A stretch of 64,000 nt of DNA, from contig QZCP01000073.1 of NCBI GenBank assembly GCA_003956705.1, positions 62,232-126,231 on the forward strand. Direction: 5' to 3'. The notes beneath the pieces are model-generated. The model was given only the letters and a program-made list of their open reading frames with translations. It made no database searches and was not told the DNA's origin. Shown here one piece after another: positions 1 through 17,600 of this stretch (position 1 is its first letter; each line of letters begins with the position of its first letter). This DNA comes from Brevipalpus yothersi. Lineage: Eukaryota > Arthropoda > Arachnida > Trombidiformes > Tenuipalpidae. Both the position numbers and the translations under genes were made by a program.

Positions 1-696
1 TATTATTGGAGCTACTTGAGACAAAAGATTTCACATAGGCATGTGTTTTACATGTGGCTATTTTTATTTCATTGTGAAAAATCATTTTCATTGCCCAATT
101 TTACAATAGCTTTGTTTTACTGATATGGTTTTATTGAGGCAAAGTGAACATATCAATTCATTGTATTACATCTATCCATCAATTTATTTGTGTGACGTTT
201 TCTTTTCATTTCAGAATTGTTTCAAGTCGAAAAGAGAGAAAAATTTTTTTCCAAACATAATAATTTGATGTGTATAAATCAATGGATGATGATAATTCTA
301 ATTGGGAATCAATTTTTCCGTTCTCATCATCATTTGACGCTTACAGCATTCAAATATTAAGCCTACTACATTCCTAGCACGAACCGATGAGCCATATCCA
401 TGGTATTAATCCATCAATTTTTTTTAAGGTGAAAGGTATATATGGCAACTATGCTGACTATTTGAAAAATTTTTTCTGATTGGAAAAAAATCCCGATCAA
501 TAGGAATTGAAGAAAAACATTTCCTCACCCATTTTTTTTATTATCATTATCAATAGTTTTTCGTAATAACAAATTCTCTCAGTTTTCTTTGCATTTTGTA
601 ACCTCTAATTTTTTTGATTATAATTTGTGTGTGTGTTTGTAACTTTAGTTTGTTCAAATTCTGATTCATATAATTAATTTTATTTAAGATTAAACA
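1..696. other. 5' flank of the first ABCC gene
   Basis: AT-rich sequence with poly-T tracts and no convincing coding exon. It must hold the promoter and 5' UTR of the ABCC gene starting at 697. No core promoter motif could be assigned with confidence. Confidence 0.6.
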
Positions 697-5761
<5,065 letters not shown>

Positions 5762-6760
5762 TTGACACAATCGTGCATAAATTTTAGGTACATTATTCTA
5801 GCTAAAATAATTTTTTTTCCGGTTTTTTTGCTGTCCCAAACACAAAATTCCCACATGCTGTATATATATAATTGATAAAAATTTTTATCACATGCTTCAG
5901 TCTAATAATTTCATCATGAAAAGTACAACAATCAGAAGTGTTTCCACCAGTGCATGTAATCATAAGCTTACTTAAATCAACGAATGAATTGAAAGCTTTC
6001 ATTAAGTCCAAAGATTACATTTACATCTTTGTATCGTGAACCCTTCAAATCAGAGTATTTCACCAGATGCATGAAAGAAATTCTTTGTAAACTAATAATT
6101 CATATGATAGCGTACATTCCACCTCAATCTGATTGATGAAAAATCTCATTTACCTTGGGAAAATATCTTCAGAACCAATTTTTTTCACTCCTCCTTCACT
6201 TGTACCTTTGTTCTTGTTGCACCGATTCCTAATTCGATCATTCTCGAATAATGATCATTCTAGTCTTACTCACATAATCAGCAAATCATCTAAACAAAGC
6301 TTTCAATCACTTGTTATTCAAATTATACGATGATACTCCACCTCTCAATCGACTAGACTCTTCTCATATTGCTCATTATCTATTATTATCTAAACTATTC
6401 ATAGTCAAGAGAGAGAGAGAGAGAGAAAATTTCAGTCTTCTCTCATCAAATGAACAAAGCAAATCGTATTAGAAGCCTCTAATTGTAATCTGAAAAAACG
6501 GCAGACTCTAATGATTAACATTTCCCATTTCCTATATGGAAGTACATCAAACACGGTAACAAATATTTGTTGAGGATATCCCTTCATGAGGAAGAATTTT
6601 ACTTTTTTTCACCTCTTCTCCATCGAAAAATCGAATGAAACCCAATTTTCTCACTGAATGGTAGCCTCCAAACTTACAAGTATACGCACAGAGGGAAGAG
6701 AGGATGACAAATCTATTGTCAATAAATACAATACCGTAATTACCATTCTTCATCAACACA

Positions 6761-6890
6761 CATTTTCTCTCTCATTCTTCCATACCGAATCGATTATCAA
6801 TCAAATGATTTTGATCCACAACCTCGTTCTGCAAACATACGCATTTCTCATTAATGGCGCGAAAAAAGAGAGAGAAAGAGGAAGAAAGAA

Positions 6891-6983
<93 letters not shown>
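6761..6983. repeat. Duplicated block, copy 1, ending in a (GA)n microsatellite
   Basis: About 140 bp of unique sequence followed by a long GA run. The same unique sequence starts again at 6985, directly after the single N at 6984, and the two copies match base for base up to the GA run. This is most simply a contig-end overlap left unmerged at a scaffold join. Confidence 0.85.
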
Positions 6984-6984
6984 N

Positions 6985-7114
6985 CATTTTCTCTCTCATT
7001 CTTCCATACCGAATCGATTATCAATCAAATGATTTTGATCCACAACCTCGTTCTGCAAACATACGCATTTCTCATTAATGGCGCGAAAAAAGAGAGAGAA
7101 AGAGGAAGAAAGAA

Positions 7115-7198
<84 letters not shown>
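6985..7198. repeat. Duplicated block, copy 2, ending in a (GA)n microsatellite
   Basis: Second copy of the block at 6761, beginning immediately after the N. It differs only in the length and interruptions of the GA run, and then continues into the unique flank. Confidence 0.85.
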
Positions 7199-7199
<1 letters not shown>

Positions 7200-8474
7200 G
7201 GAGAGATTCGACAGAGTCTGTGTGCATTAAATGTCTATGTACACGACATGCTCGAATGTTTGTGTATATATTTTGGTGTCCTAGAATGTCATTGGCTGTG
7301 AACCACCTGATCAGGCTCCGAGAAAATACAAAAACAAAACATTCATCTCACACATGATTTCGATTTTCGAATTTCAGTTTAGTTTAGTTGAGCTTCCTCT
7401 CGTCCCATGAAGAAGAGGTACCTCTTCGTGTCGAGAGAGAGACTGTGTTTGCATGTGTGTATTTTTTTATAACGAATATATTTTTCCCGGGTTCCATATC
7501 ACTATCATGATGATAATCAATTTCAATCTTCACCATCCTGAGGCGATGGACTGATGGAGAGAGAAAGAGAGAATATTCATCATTTCTACGTAATTTCTTT
7601 CATTCCGTCCGATAACATCATCATCTTCGATGCTTCTCTCTCCTCTACTTCATCATCATCATCATGATGGAATCTCTCTCTTCATGGGCATCCCTTAATC
7701 TTTCTTCTTGTGATAATAATCTTTTCCTTTTTTTTCTCTCACTTTGATAGTGGTTACAGCAATCACTCGAAACATGAATGATTCTCCATTCATTTTTGTG
7801 CAATGTGTGTACATTCATTCTGGATGATGATGATCACTTACTGGTGCCTTTGATTACGATTAACATTCATTACCATAAAAGTCTGTGTGTGTCTATGGTG
7901 GGTGTTCACACTGAAATTATCGTGAATCCGATAGACAGAGGAAGACACACAGATAAATAGATGGTGAAAATCTTACTCAATCGAAACATCAGTGCTTCTT
8001 GAATGTGTTCCCGGAAATTGAACAATATTATACATACATAGTTTTTTTTCTCTCTTTTTGCTTCCATCAAAAATCCAGCTTAACGAGCTTCCTTCGGACT
8101 TTTTTTTTAACATTATCACTACTATATACACTGTATCTGGTATCTCTTCTAATTTGGTGAAAGTTCATCAACCTCATCTTGGTCCTCAGAGTTTCTTTCT
8201 CTCTCCCTCTTTTTCAATGGAAGTCTTTGAGATTGACCTTACGGATCACTTTTGCCTTCTATGATCTTTCATCAAGCACATCATCATTAGCCAGTGTTAA
8301 TTTGTGAAGATAGAGAGAGAGGCAATTTTTTTTCTTCATCCTCATCTTTTTCATCTTTCTCGTCTTCTTCATCTTCTGGTTGTGTGAGAATTTTTTTCTT
8401 AATCAATAACTTTCTTCACATGTTCAAGTGCAAGTGAAGCTGGATGAAGTTTGTCTTCGTACATTGCAATCAAC

Positions 8475-11400
8475 ATGGTGAAAAAGGATACCAAATCAAT
8501 TCGTCCATGTCCAAGTGATGATGCTAATTATTTTTCAAAATTTTCATACTGGTAAGTCGAATGATAAATATTGTATTATCATCATTAAAGTAAATATATG
8601 TACATTTGCTCTATCAAGGTGGACTTTCCCTCTGTTCAGAAGAGGATGCAAAAAGGAGCTCGATCATGAGGATCTCATTGCATGCAGTAAATATGATCGA
8701 TCAGAACTTGTCGGTGGCCTATTGAGAGAGTATGTACCGTTATTATTCTAATGTAAACCTAAAAACTTCAAAATATCAGAATATAATATTTTTCTATTAT
8801 TATTATCATCGTCGTTAACAGAGAATGGGATAAAGAACTGAATAAAGGCAAAAAGAAACCAAGTTTATTTTGCGCTATTGCCAGAGCATTTGGATGTCGG
8901 TACATTTTTAATGCATTAATTCTTGGTGGAATAGAGGTAAATTCCAATTGATAATAAGATATTTCATGAATCTTCGCAATAGATTCCAATTTCAATAGAT
9001 GAAAAATTTTTCACGTATATATTTTCCCGATTGAACATCATCTGTATGTCCATTTTGTTAGGGATGTGTGACTCGTGTGGCTCAACCGCTCATCTTTGGA
9101 TCATTATTGGATTATTTTGCTGGAGAAATTGATAGAGAAACAGCTTATTACTATTTGGCCTTACTTTTGGCTGCTTGTATAACTTTTACCATATCACATC
9201 ATTCATACTTTTTGACCAACGATCGATATGGTATGAGAATCAGAACTGCCGTCCAGAAACTTATTATGGAAAAATTATTTGTGGTTTCAAAATCTGCTCT
9301 ACACGATCGTAAAGTTGGTCAAATAATTAATCTAGTTTCCAATGATACTGACAAGCTAGAAAAGGTGATTACATATATCTGGTGGAAAAAAATGCACACT
9401 TTTCAATGCTATAATGCAAACTGAGCTGTTATTTACCATATTTTTTTTCTTCTCCTTACAGGCTACAATCTTCTTTCCCTTCCTCATATTAGTTCCAATT
9501 CAGGCAACTATCATCTCTTTCATACTATGGAAAATATTGAATCTGGCTTTCGTGGCAGGATTTGTGGTCCTTGTATTTTTTGCTATCCTTCAATCAGTGA
9601 TGAGTCGATTTTTCAGTCAAACAAGACGAAAAACTGCCGCATGGACAGATCAGAGAATACGATTGATGAAAGAAATAATCAGTGGCATCAAAGTGATAAA
9701 AATGTATGCATGGGAAAGATCATTTGCTGACATGATTGCAGATATACGAAGGTTTGTCAATTTTTTGTTGTGAATCATCTTTCATTTTACACTTTTTACG
9801 CCTAAAATATGTGATAATAATATGCATTTTCTCTCTCTCTTTTCTTCCCACTATAGAGCTGAAATTCGAAAAATTTCAATCTACTCATTCCTGAATGCAA
9901 CAAATTTTGCACTCAGTTTTGTTACCCCCCGGCTAATGTTATTCGTTAGCCTGATAACTTTTATCGCTCTGGGAAATCAATTGAATGCGAAAATAGTTTT
10001 CGTTTCAAGTGCTCTTTTTGATGCTTTCGAAGCAACAGTAACCTTCTTCCTACCAAATGCAATCGCAACACTTGCCCAAGCATTGGTCTCGTGTAAAAGG
10101 ATCACAGTAAGTATTTTTGTCCTGTGTATTCCCATTATCAGTCTGCCATGGCTGACAAATTTCAATTCCACTGATTTTAAATTCCAAGTCAAGTGGTTTT
10201 CTGCTCTCTCTTTCTTTCTCTATCTGACTCTAAGTAATCGTTCATCTCATGATTTTTCCCTTAGGCATTCTTGACGCTAACCGAAATATCTTCGCACGAT
10301 AAATCTGGTTCTGGCTCAACGTTAATCAATAGTAGTGATAGTGATAGTGAAGTAAAGTCTATTGAAGTGGAAAATTTGAGCACTAGCTGGGAATCGGAGG
10401 CAATTGAACTCTGTCTGAGAGATGTATCATTTGGAGTTAAATCCGGTGAATTGATGATTGTTGTGGGCTCAGTAGGAAGTGGAAAGACATCACTTCTACT
10501 GGCTATTTTGAGAGAAGTGTACGTTAAATTTGACCGAATGAAACTCGATGGCTCCATATCATATGCACCCCAAGAAGCATGGACTTTTAATGCTAGCATT
10601 CGAGATAATATTCTATTCGGTCGACCATACGATCGAGAACGATATCAAAAAGTTCTGGTAGCAAGTACTCTCGATCGGGACATGAAAATATTGCCTCATG
10701 GCGATATGACATTGGTTGGTGAACGTGGGGTTGCTCTCAGCGGTGGTCAACGTGCTCGAGTTGCTCTTGCAAGGTAATGTATACACACACATGATAAATT
10801 CCACACATACCTTAAATTCCAAGGTCTATAATTTTCTTTTTCACTGTATGGTTGTTACGCTAATGTTATCAATGTTTCCAATTTTTTTTCTTTCTCTCTT
10901 CTTCGTGAACAGAGCAATTTATCAAGAGGCTGATGTATACTTACTTGACGATCCTCTTGCGGCAGTTGATGCCCAAGTATCGAAGCAAATTTTTAAGAGA
11001 TGCTGCAAAGAATATTTGAAAAGTAAAGTTGTAATTTTGGTTACACATCATTTGCATTTTCTTCCAAGAGCAGATAAGATTCTGGTTTTGAGTCAAGGTA
11101 AAGCTCAATGTTTCAATAGTTCAGAAGAGCTGGAAAAATCGGGTTTAGATGTGGCAAGTATCATAGCGACAGAGGAAGCTGGTACAACTGCCCAGGCAAC
11201 CAAGTCTACACCAAGTTTTAGAAGACTAGATTCTTTCCGGTCAATGGAATCACTCAAGATGGATGGTGAAGATTTGATACCAGATAATGTACCGGAAATT
11301 GATGAGGAGCGGCGAAAGAAGGGAGCTATTCCAGCTCGAATATATTGGACATATTTTAAATCAGGATCAGGTGTTTTTCTGGTCATTATCACACTATTTT

Positions 11401-13661
11401 TCAATATTGTTTCACAAGTTCTTTTCAATTCAAATTATCTATGGCTTGCCGATTGGACCAATCGAGTATCTAAAAGGGCACACATGATTCATGATGGAAA
11501 TGTTACCATTCCGTTCACTAATTCATCATTCCCTGAATCAGATAAAACATCTCTTGAAAGTGAGAAGCACAATATTATGATTTATTCAGCACTTGTGGTT
11601 GGCCTTTTTGTGACAACTTTCCTTCGATCGACATTGTTCTTCTTCATGTGCAATAGAGCTTCTGTTAATTTGCATAATTCTATTTTCGCTCGTATTTTGC
11701 GTTCTCCTATGTCACTGTTTGAAAGTAATCCAGTTGGTAAGATGATAATATTGTGGAACTGGAATTCAGTTGACTAATTTTCTTAATTGTAATTTCTTCT
11801 CTACCAGGTCGAATACTCAATAGGTTCTCGAGTGATCTGGGAACTATCGACGAAATTTTGCCTTACAACTTCTTGGACCAAATCATGGTATATTCTCTTT
11901 TCTATATTTAATATTCAATTGTTCTAACCTGTACAATTTTCTCAATATTTTAATTTCAGCGTTTCTTCATAGCAATTGGTATTGTCACCATTGTTGCCAT
12001 TGTTTCTTGGTTTATGTTGATTCCGGCTGTCTTCTTGGCCTCCTTGATTATAACGATGAGAGCTATTTATATTAGAACTGCTAGACCAGTGAAAAGAATG
12101 GAAGCACTCGGTAAATGTTCAAAATTAATCATTGTAATACATAATTCTAAATCGAATTTCTTTTCTTTATTTCTCTCTCTTTTATCAGCAAAAAGTCCAA
12201 TATACTCACACATCACCAATGCTATGGATGGCTTGACCACCATAAGAGTGTGCAAAACTGAAGATATATTTAGACAAAAATTTGCAGAATTACAAGACAC
12301 TCACACTTCCCTCTGGTACACTTATACCAGTGTTTCACGAGCTCTCGGTATCTGGACAGATTGGGTTTGTTTGACCTATGTATTTTCGACTGCAATGATG
12401 CTCATGTACCTCTCTGACGGTATGTTCATGTTCTATAAGCTACTCCTAGCTAACTACAATTGAATTTAATTAATCAATTTTATTCCTTCTGTATCAATCC
12501 AGTTATACTTCCTGGAACTGCTGGATTAGCACTCGGACAAGTACTCATGTTGACCGGTGTTTTTCAATGGTTTGTTCGTCAATCAGCTGAAATTGAAGCT
12601 CTTGTGAGTATATTTAATTCTATCTCTTTAATTCTTTATTTTGAATATACTTCTTTTTCTGATGATATACATGCTACTCTACAGATGACTGCGGTGGAAA
12701 GAATCGTAGAATACACTGAACTTCCCACTGAACCATCGGGTGGTGATCATGCACCTTTGGGTTGGCCCAACAAAGGAGCAATCAGTTTTGAGAATGTATA
12801 TCTTCAATATCCAACTGCTTCGGAGCCATCATTATCTGATATTACCCTTAACATTGAAGCTGGTGAAAAAATTGGTGTTGTTGGTCGAACTGGAGCGGGA
12901 AAAAGTTCCTTACTATCATGCTTGTTCCGTTTGGTTGAGCCTTCGGGAACCATTGAAATCGATGGAATTGACATCACAACAATTGCTCTCCAAGATCTTA
13001 GGAAAAAAATTTCAATTATTCCACAAGATCCAGTCATTTTTGCCGGCACTGTACGATCTAATTTGGATCCATTCAAGGAGCATACTGATGCTCAGCTGTG
13101 GGAAGTTCTTGAAGATGTTCAATTGAAAGATAAAGTTAGAGAATGTCATGGTGAGCTTGATCATGAAATTCGAGAAGGTGGAGATAATTTCAGTGTTGGC
13201 CAGCGTCAATTGATATGTTTGGCACGAGCTTTATTGAGAAATAATAAAATTTTGGTAATCGATGAGGCAACCGCAAATGTTGATCTTGAAACTGATCAAC
13301 TTATCCAACGTACAATCAGAACTAAATTTGTTAATTGTACTGTGCTAACGATAGCCCACAGACTCAACACTGTGATTGACTCAAGTCGTATTTTGGTAAG
13401 AAGAATTGTTTTCTACTTTCGATATTCTTGATAATAACATATACTATCATGATATTGGAATTCTGATTCTTACATCTCTTTCCTCTTCTCCTCACACAGG
13501 TACTTGACGCTGGACGAGTTGTTGAATTTGATCGTCCATACATTCTTCTCAATGACCAAGAATCATTTTTCACTAAGCTTGTCTCCAAAACAGGTGAAGC
13601 AATGTCTAAGCAGCTATATGCGATCGCTGAAAAGTTAGAAAATAAGGATACTCAAAAATGA
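8475..13661 (+). CDS. ABCC (MRP4-like) full ABC transporter, copy B (divergent)
   Basis: Full ABCC exporter, 1304 aa from 14 exons: 8475-8551, 8619-8729, 8822-8936, 9062-9364, 9462-9751, 9857-10106, 10265-10773, 10913-11736, 11808-11887, 11960-12110, 12189-12419, 12503-12603, 12685-13395, 13500-13661. NBD1 has [22 protein letters not shown] and [13 protein letters not shown]2 has [16 protein letters not shown] and the canonical DEATANVD. It lies head-to-tail with copy A but is clearly more distant from the other five. It has introns at 12420-12502 and 12604-12684 that the others lack, and it lacks three introns present in copy A (inside NBD1, after the NBD1 Walker B, and before TMD2's VDW motif). 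The first Met in frame was taken as the start; the N-terminus lacks the WPADEA block. The substrate cannot be told from sequence. Confidence 0.92.
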
Positions 13662-14192
13662 TGGCACTTTTATCAAGCCATTTTCGGCTTAATCATATAT
13701 GATCAATTAGTTTCCTGTTAATCATTAGCTTTTTTTACACTTCCTCTTGTCTGAGGAAATCAATTTGCCTCTCTTTCATTATGAGTAAACTTTCCAGCTC
13801 ATAGCTTATCTTGATAATTATTACATAGTGTTTTCATCAGTAAAAGAATCTCTCTCTTTTAATGTTTCATATCGTTTAAATATAGCCATTCATTGATGAT
13901 AGAACAGTGAAGAGAGGAATCAATTTTTAAGATTTTATTTCCTAGATTTTGGAGGCTCATGGAAACATGAATATCGATATAGCTCACATTACGTTTAGCG
14001 TTTCTTTCTCAAATTGATGACCGAAATTTGAATTTCGAAATTCCCAACATAATTCGGTGGTAGAATTGTATGGTTCGTGGGACATCATCAAGCATGAGTG
14101 TGATTGTAAGACATTGAGTTAGATCAATTGAGAATTTATCCATCATTTTCATATTGTTCATCTAAGAGGAAGAGAATCAATCTCAAATTCGA
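13662..14192. other. Convergent 3' region between ABCC copy B and Zasp52
   Basis: Non-coding interval holding both 3' UTRs. A TTTATT (AATAAA on the minus strand) at 13934-13939 lies about 250 nt past the Zasp52 stop and is a candidate poly(A) signal. Nothing else recognised. Confidence 0.5.
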
Positions 14193-14581
14193 TCACCTTG
14201 CATGAGATTTACAGAATGGTCGACCTCCTTTGGCATAAAATGATTCACCCTCTAAATTCTTTGAACATATTGAACATCGAAAGCATTGTGAGTGATAATT
14301 ATTGTTCAACGCTTCAACCCATCGATCACCTGGTTCAATTGGAAAATTACAAGCAATACATTTTGTTGTGTATAATTGATTCCAGCATGATTCACAGTGT
14401 TGTCGGCCATCTTCAATGTAAAATTGTGCACTTCCAATCGGTCGATGACAGTGTGCACAAGCGAAACACGATGGATGCCAATGCTTGTCAATTGCAACCA
14501 AACAGTCCTGAAACATGATGACAGAGGAAAAGATATATACTTAGATCATATGAACAGAACGGAAGTGAAAAAAAGTTCATG

Positions 14582-14653
<72 letters not shown>

Positions 14654-17600
14654 CGAAACAATCCACAGCATCTTGTAATCCTGGCAATCAGGATCATTGT
14701 ATTTGAGATGAAATCTAAGCTATCATGTCTATTCTTGAACTAGACTTTCAAATTATCATTTCATGAGGCCAACAGAACTTCCTGGTTACGTTCATCATCG
14801 ACACAAGATGGGAGACAAGATTGTCAATTGCTAAAAATTATCTGTCTCGATCAATGATTGTCGGTACATTTGAATGTTCAAACAAGATTTGATCCTTTGG
14901 AAAGAAAGAAAATTTTTAACAGAGGCTCAACTTCCAATGTCTATGTGTATACATGTATATGTGTCTTTTTTTTCTTGTCATTCAAGAGATGGATCCTCTT
15001 TTCCTTCATTCCAGCTATCATTAAGCATCAATGAAGAAAGCTAATTTTAACACTCTTAACTGGCTCGACTTGCCGCTTGATCGGCTTTTTCTTTCTCTCA
15101 GTTTTTCCACTCTGTTTTGGAACATCACTATCATGTGTGGAGTAAAAATATGCATATATTCACACACATGGTACACAAGTGAGTAGAGAGAGGTTTTCGA
15201 ATGTAAAAATGTTTTCCATCATCATGATTTGATGATAATCATTGTGCTGAAAGTGCACAAACAAGTGGAAAAGTGTTCAAGAGAGAGAGAGAGAGAGAGA
15301 GTGTTGAAATTGAAAGTGTTTGTCTTGCGATATTATATCTGAGAGATGAACTTTTTGTGCTCATCTTCGCTTCGGAAACGAAAGTGTTATTCCTCTGTCT
15401 ATCTGGCAGAATTCCCGCGCGAATACATATTCTTTCGATTTGATGATTATAGTGAGAAGTGATGTGGGAAAGTTTACTTGCCTCTTTCACTTTGTTGCCA
15501 CATTTACTGCAGTTGGGGGCAAAATGAGACACAAAACAATTGGCACAAAACAATTGGCCTCTTTCTTCAACAAATCCGATGTCCTGAAGAGGCCTTCGAC
15601 ATGGAGGATTAGCACAATTGAAATGCTCAGGACACCAAGTTTTGCCAATAGCTAGTATGAATGGACCTCTGTATGTGTGTGTGTGGGTGAAAATTTTAGG
15701 CAAAAAATTAGCAAAATGAATGAGGAGGGCACATTATCGAAATTTGATTCGACATTATCAAATTACTCCACCTTATTGGGCTTCCACATTGGGCACAGAT
15801 TGGTATTCGAGCTCCATGGCTACCTTGAGGCTTTAGTTGTCCTATTCCTCGACGTGAAATTGATCTCGATCCTAATGATGATGATGGACCAACATTGGGT
15901 GGTGTTGAGCCATAATTACTATTGTTAGTGGTTCGATTCATTCCAGAATAGCTAGTATCTAGAAGGAATTATGATGTGTTTGGAGAAAGTGGGAATAAAT
16001 ACAATAGAAATTCAGAGAATCGGAGGATTATGTGAAAAAAACATGACAAGACATGGACACAAGGTATAGACAGGACACGTGATAAAATGGAAAAATTATC
16101 GAGCATAATTGTTCATTTAGCGATAAAATTTGTGATATTCTCATTCTCAGACATAAAATCCAAATCCATTATCCTTATATTGGATTGAGGAGCATTCCCG
16201 AACAGAATTTCGGCTAAATTGTGCTAGCTTCATCGAAGAAATAAAACAGAGACATAACTCGGTGAGGAAGATGTGGCAGGACATCGGAATAGGTTTAAAG
16301 TTTTCGTCATTGATTACATTATCAAAGTTCAATCATTAATCATTAATCATCAAAGAATACATGATGAACAACACTTCTCGGTATATTAAACATTTTTTAA
16401 AAGTAATTACTTGCGTTTGACGAAAATTGTGAGCTCTCATATAATCGCTGCTGCTGAGTTCCCGGTGCTGGTCGATAGCCAGGAAGAGTCGAACTGTATT
16501 CATTAGTGCCTGATTGTTTTGGTGGCCAAGTAAATTTAGAGCCACCTATGGTCAGAGATATAATTGGTGGACAGTGGGGGGAATGAAAGATTGACAATGA
16601 ATGATCCTGCTTCCATTGATGATGAATGAAGGGTGACAAATTTTGGGATTGTTCACACTTACCGGCAGCGGTTTGATTTGATTGATTATCGCTCCAACCA
16701 TATGGTTGTGGTTGACTTTGGTATAGACTCGGATTGGGTGGACTTATCGGAGTATACTGAATGTTGGAAAATTTTTGGGATTAGATTTTTGACAATTAGC
16801 GTGTTCATTTCTTCAGTATACCTGAGGCTTGGGAGCAGTCTGAGGAGGCACTGGACTGGATGATTGAAATGCTCGAGGACTAGTCGGAGCATCCACATGA
16901 TGAATGCCACTGGGACTTGGTTGCTTCCGGAGGAAATCGAAAATATTAAGTTGATTATATATATCATCTTGGAATATCATAAAATTTTCCACTCACATGC
17001 CAAGGTATTGCTCCAAGAACGGCAGGTGAACTGGGTCTATCAGTTAGATGTCCCAGACTTGGTGATGATATCTCTATTCTGGGTGAACCAGGTTTAGGCG
17101 GTGGTGGTGAGCCACCCACTCCAATGATTCCAGCATCTCTCGGAATTTGTGCACCTCTATGTGGAAATAAAGATAATGAATTTTGGAACTTTTCATTAAT
17201 ATATTATACCATCGAATTACTTACGGTCGAATAGCCATTGGATCATAATGATTAGTCGGTGACAGTAGGGTTGCCGCTTGACGAGCATGAGTATCACAAT
17301 ACAGCTTATCGTTGATATTGAAATAGCCAATATTTTTCAATGATGTACCACAAGTTGAACACTTGAAGCATTCTGGATGCAAATTCTTATCCTTAATTCG
17401 ACAGAATACACCTGTAATCAGGCCACCACACTGACCACACGTGTTTAGACTTGATTCTTGTGGTCTCGATTGACCAGGTCGAGTTGTTGGGGCATCCACA
17501 TGCTTAATTACCGAAGATGGATGATAATTGCCTCCTGGTGCTGGAGATGGAGATCTTGGCTGTGATTGAGGAGCTATTCCTGGTCTAACTTCTAGTATAT

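Larger units (their letters stand above)
5762..8474. other. Spacer between ABCC copies A and B, microsatellite-rich
   Basis: About 2.7 kb with no supported exon. It holds a short GA run near 6409-6426, two long GA runs in a duplicated block (6761-7198) around a single N at 6984, and purine- or pyrimidine-biased sequence to about 8400. Open frames here are low-complexity Arg/Glu or Ser/Leu runs from the microsatellites and are not genes. The promoter of copy B should lie in the last part. Confidence 0.7.

Noticed and set aside
6850..7200. Long open frames rich in Arg/Glu or Ser/Leu.
   Set aside because: They are translations of GA/CT microsatellites with no flanking conserved sequence.
15669..15703. 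A Met start just upstream of LIM2 giving a separate small LIM protein.
   Set aside because: The segment is intron sequence with a CA/TG run before a CAG acceptor. The real exon begins at 15668 and completes a LIM started in the exon ending at 15772.
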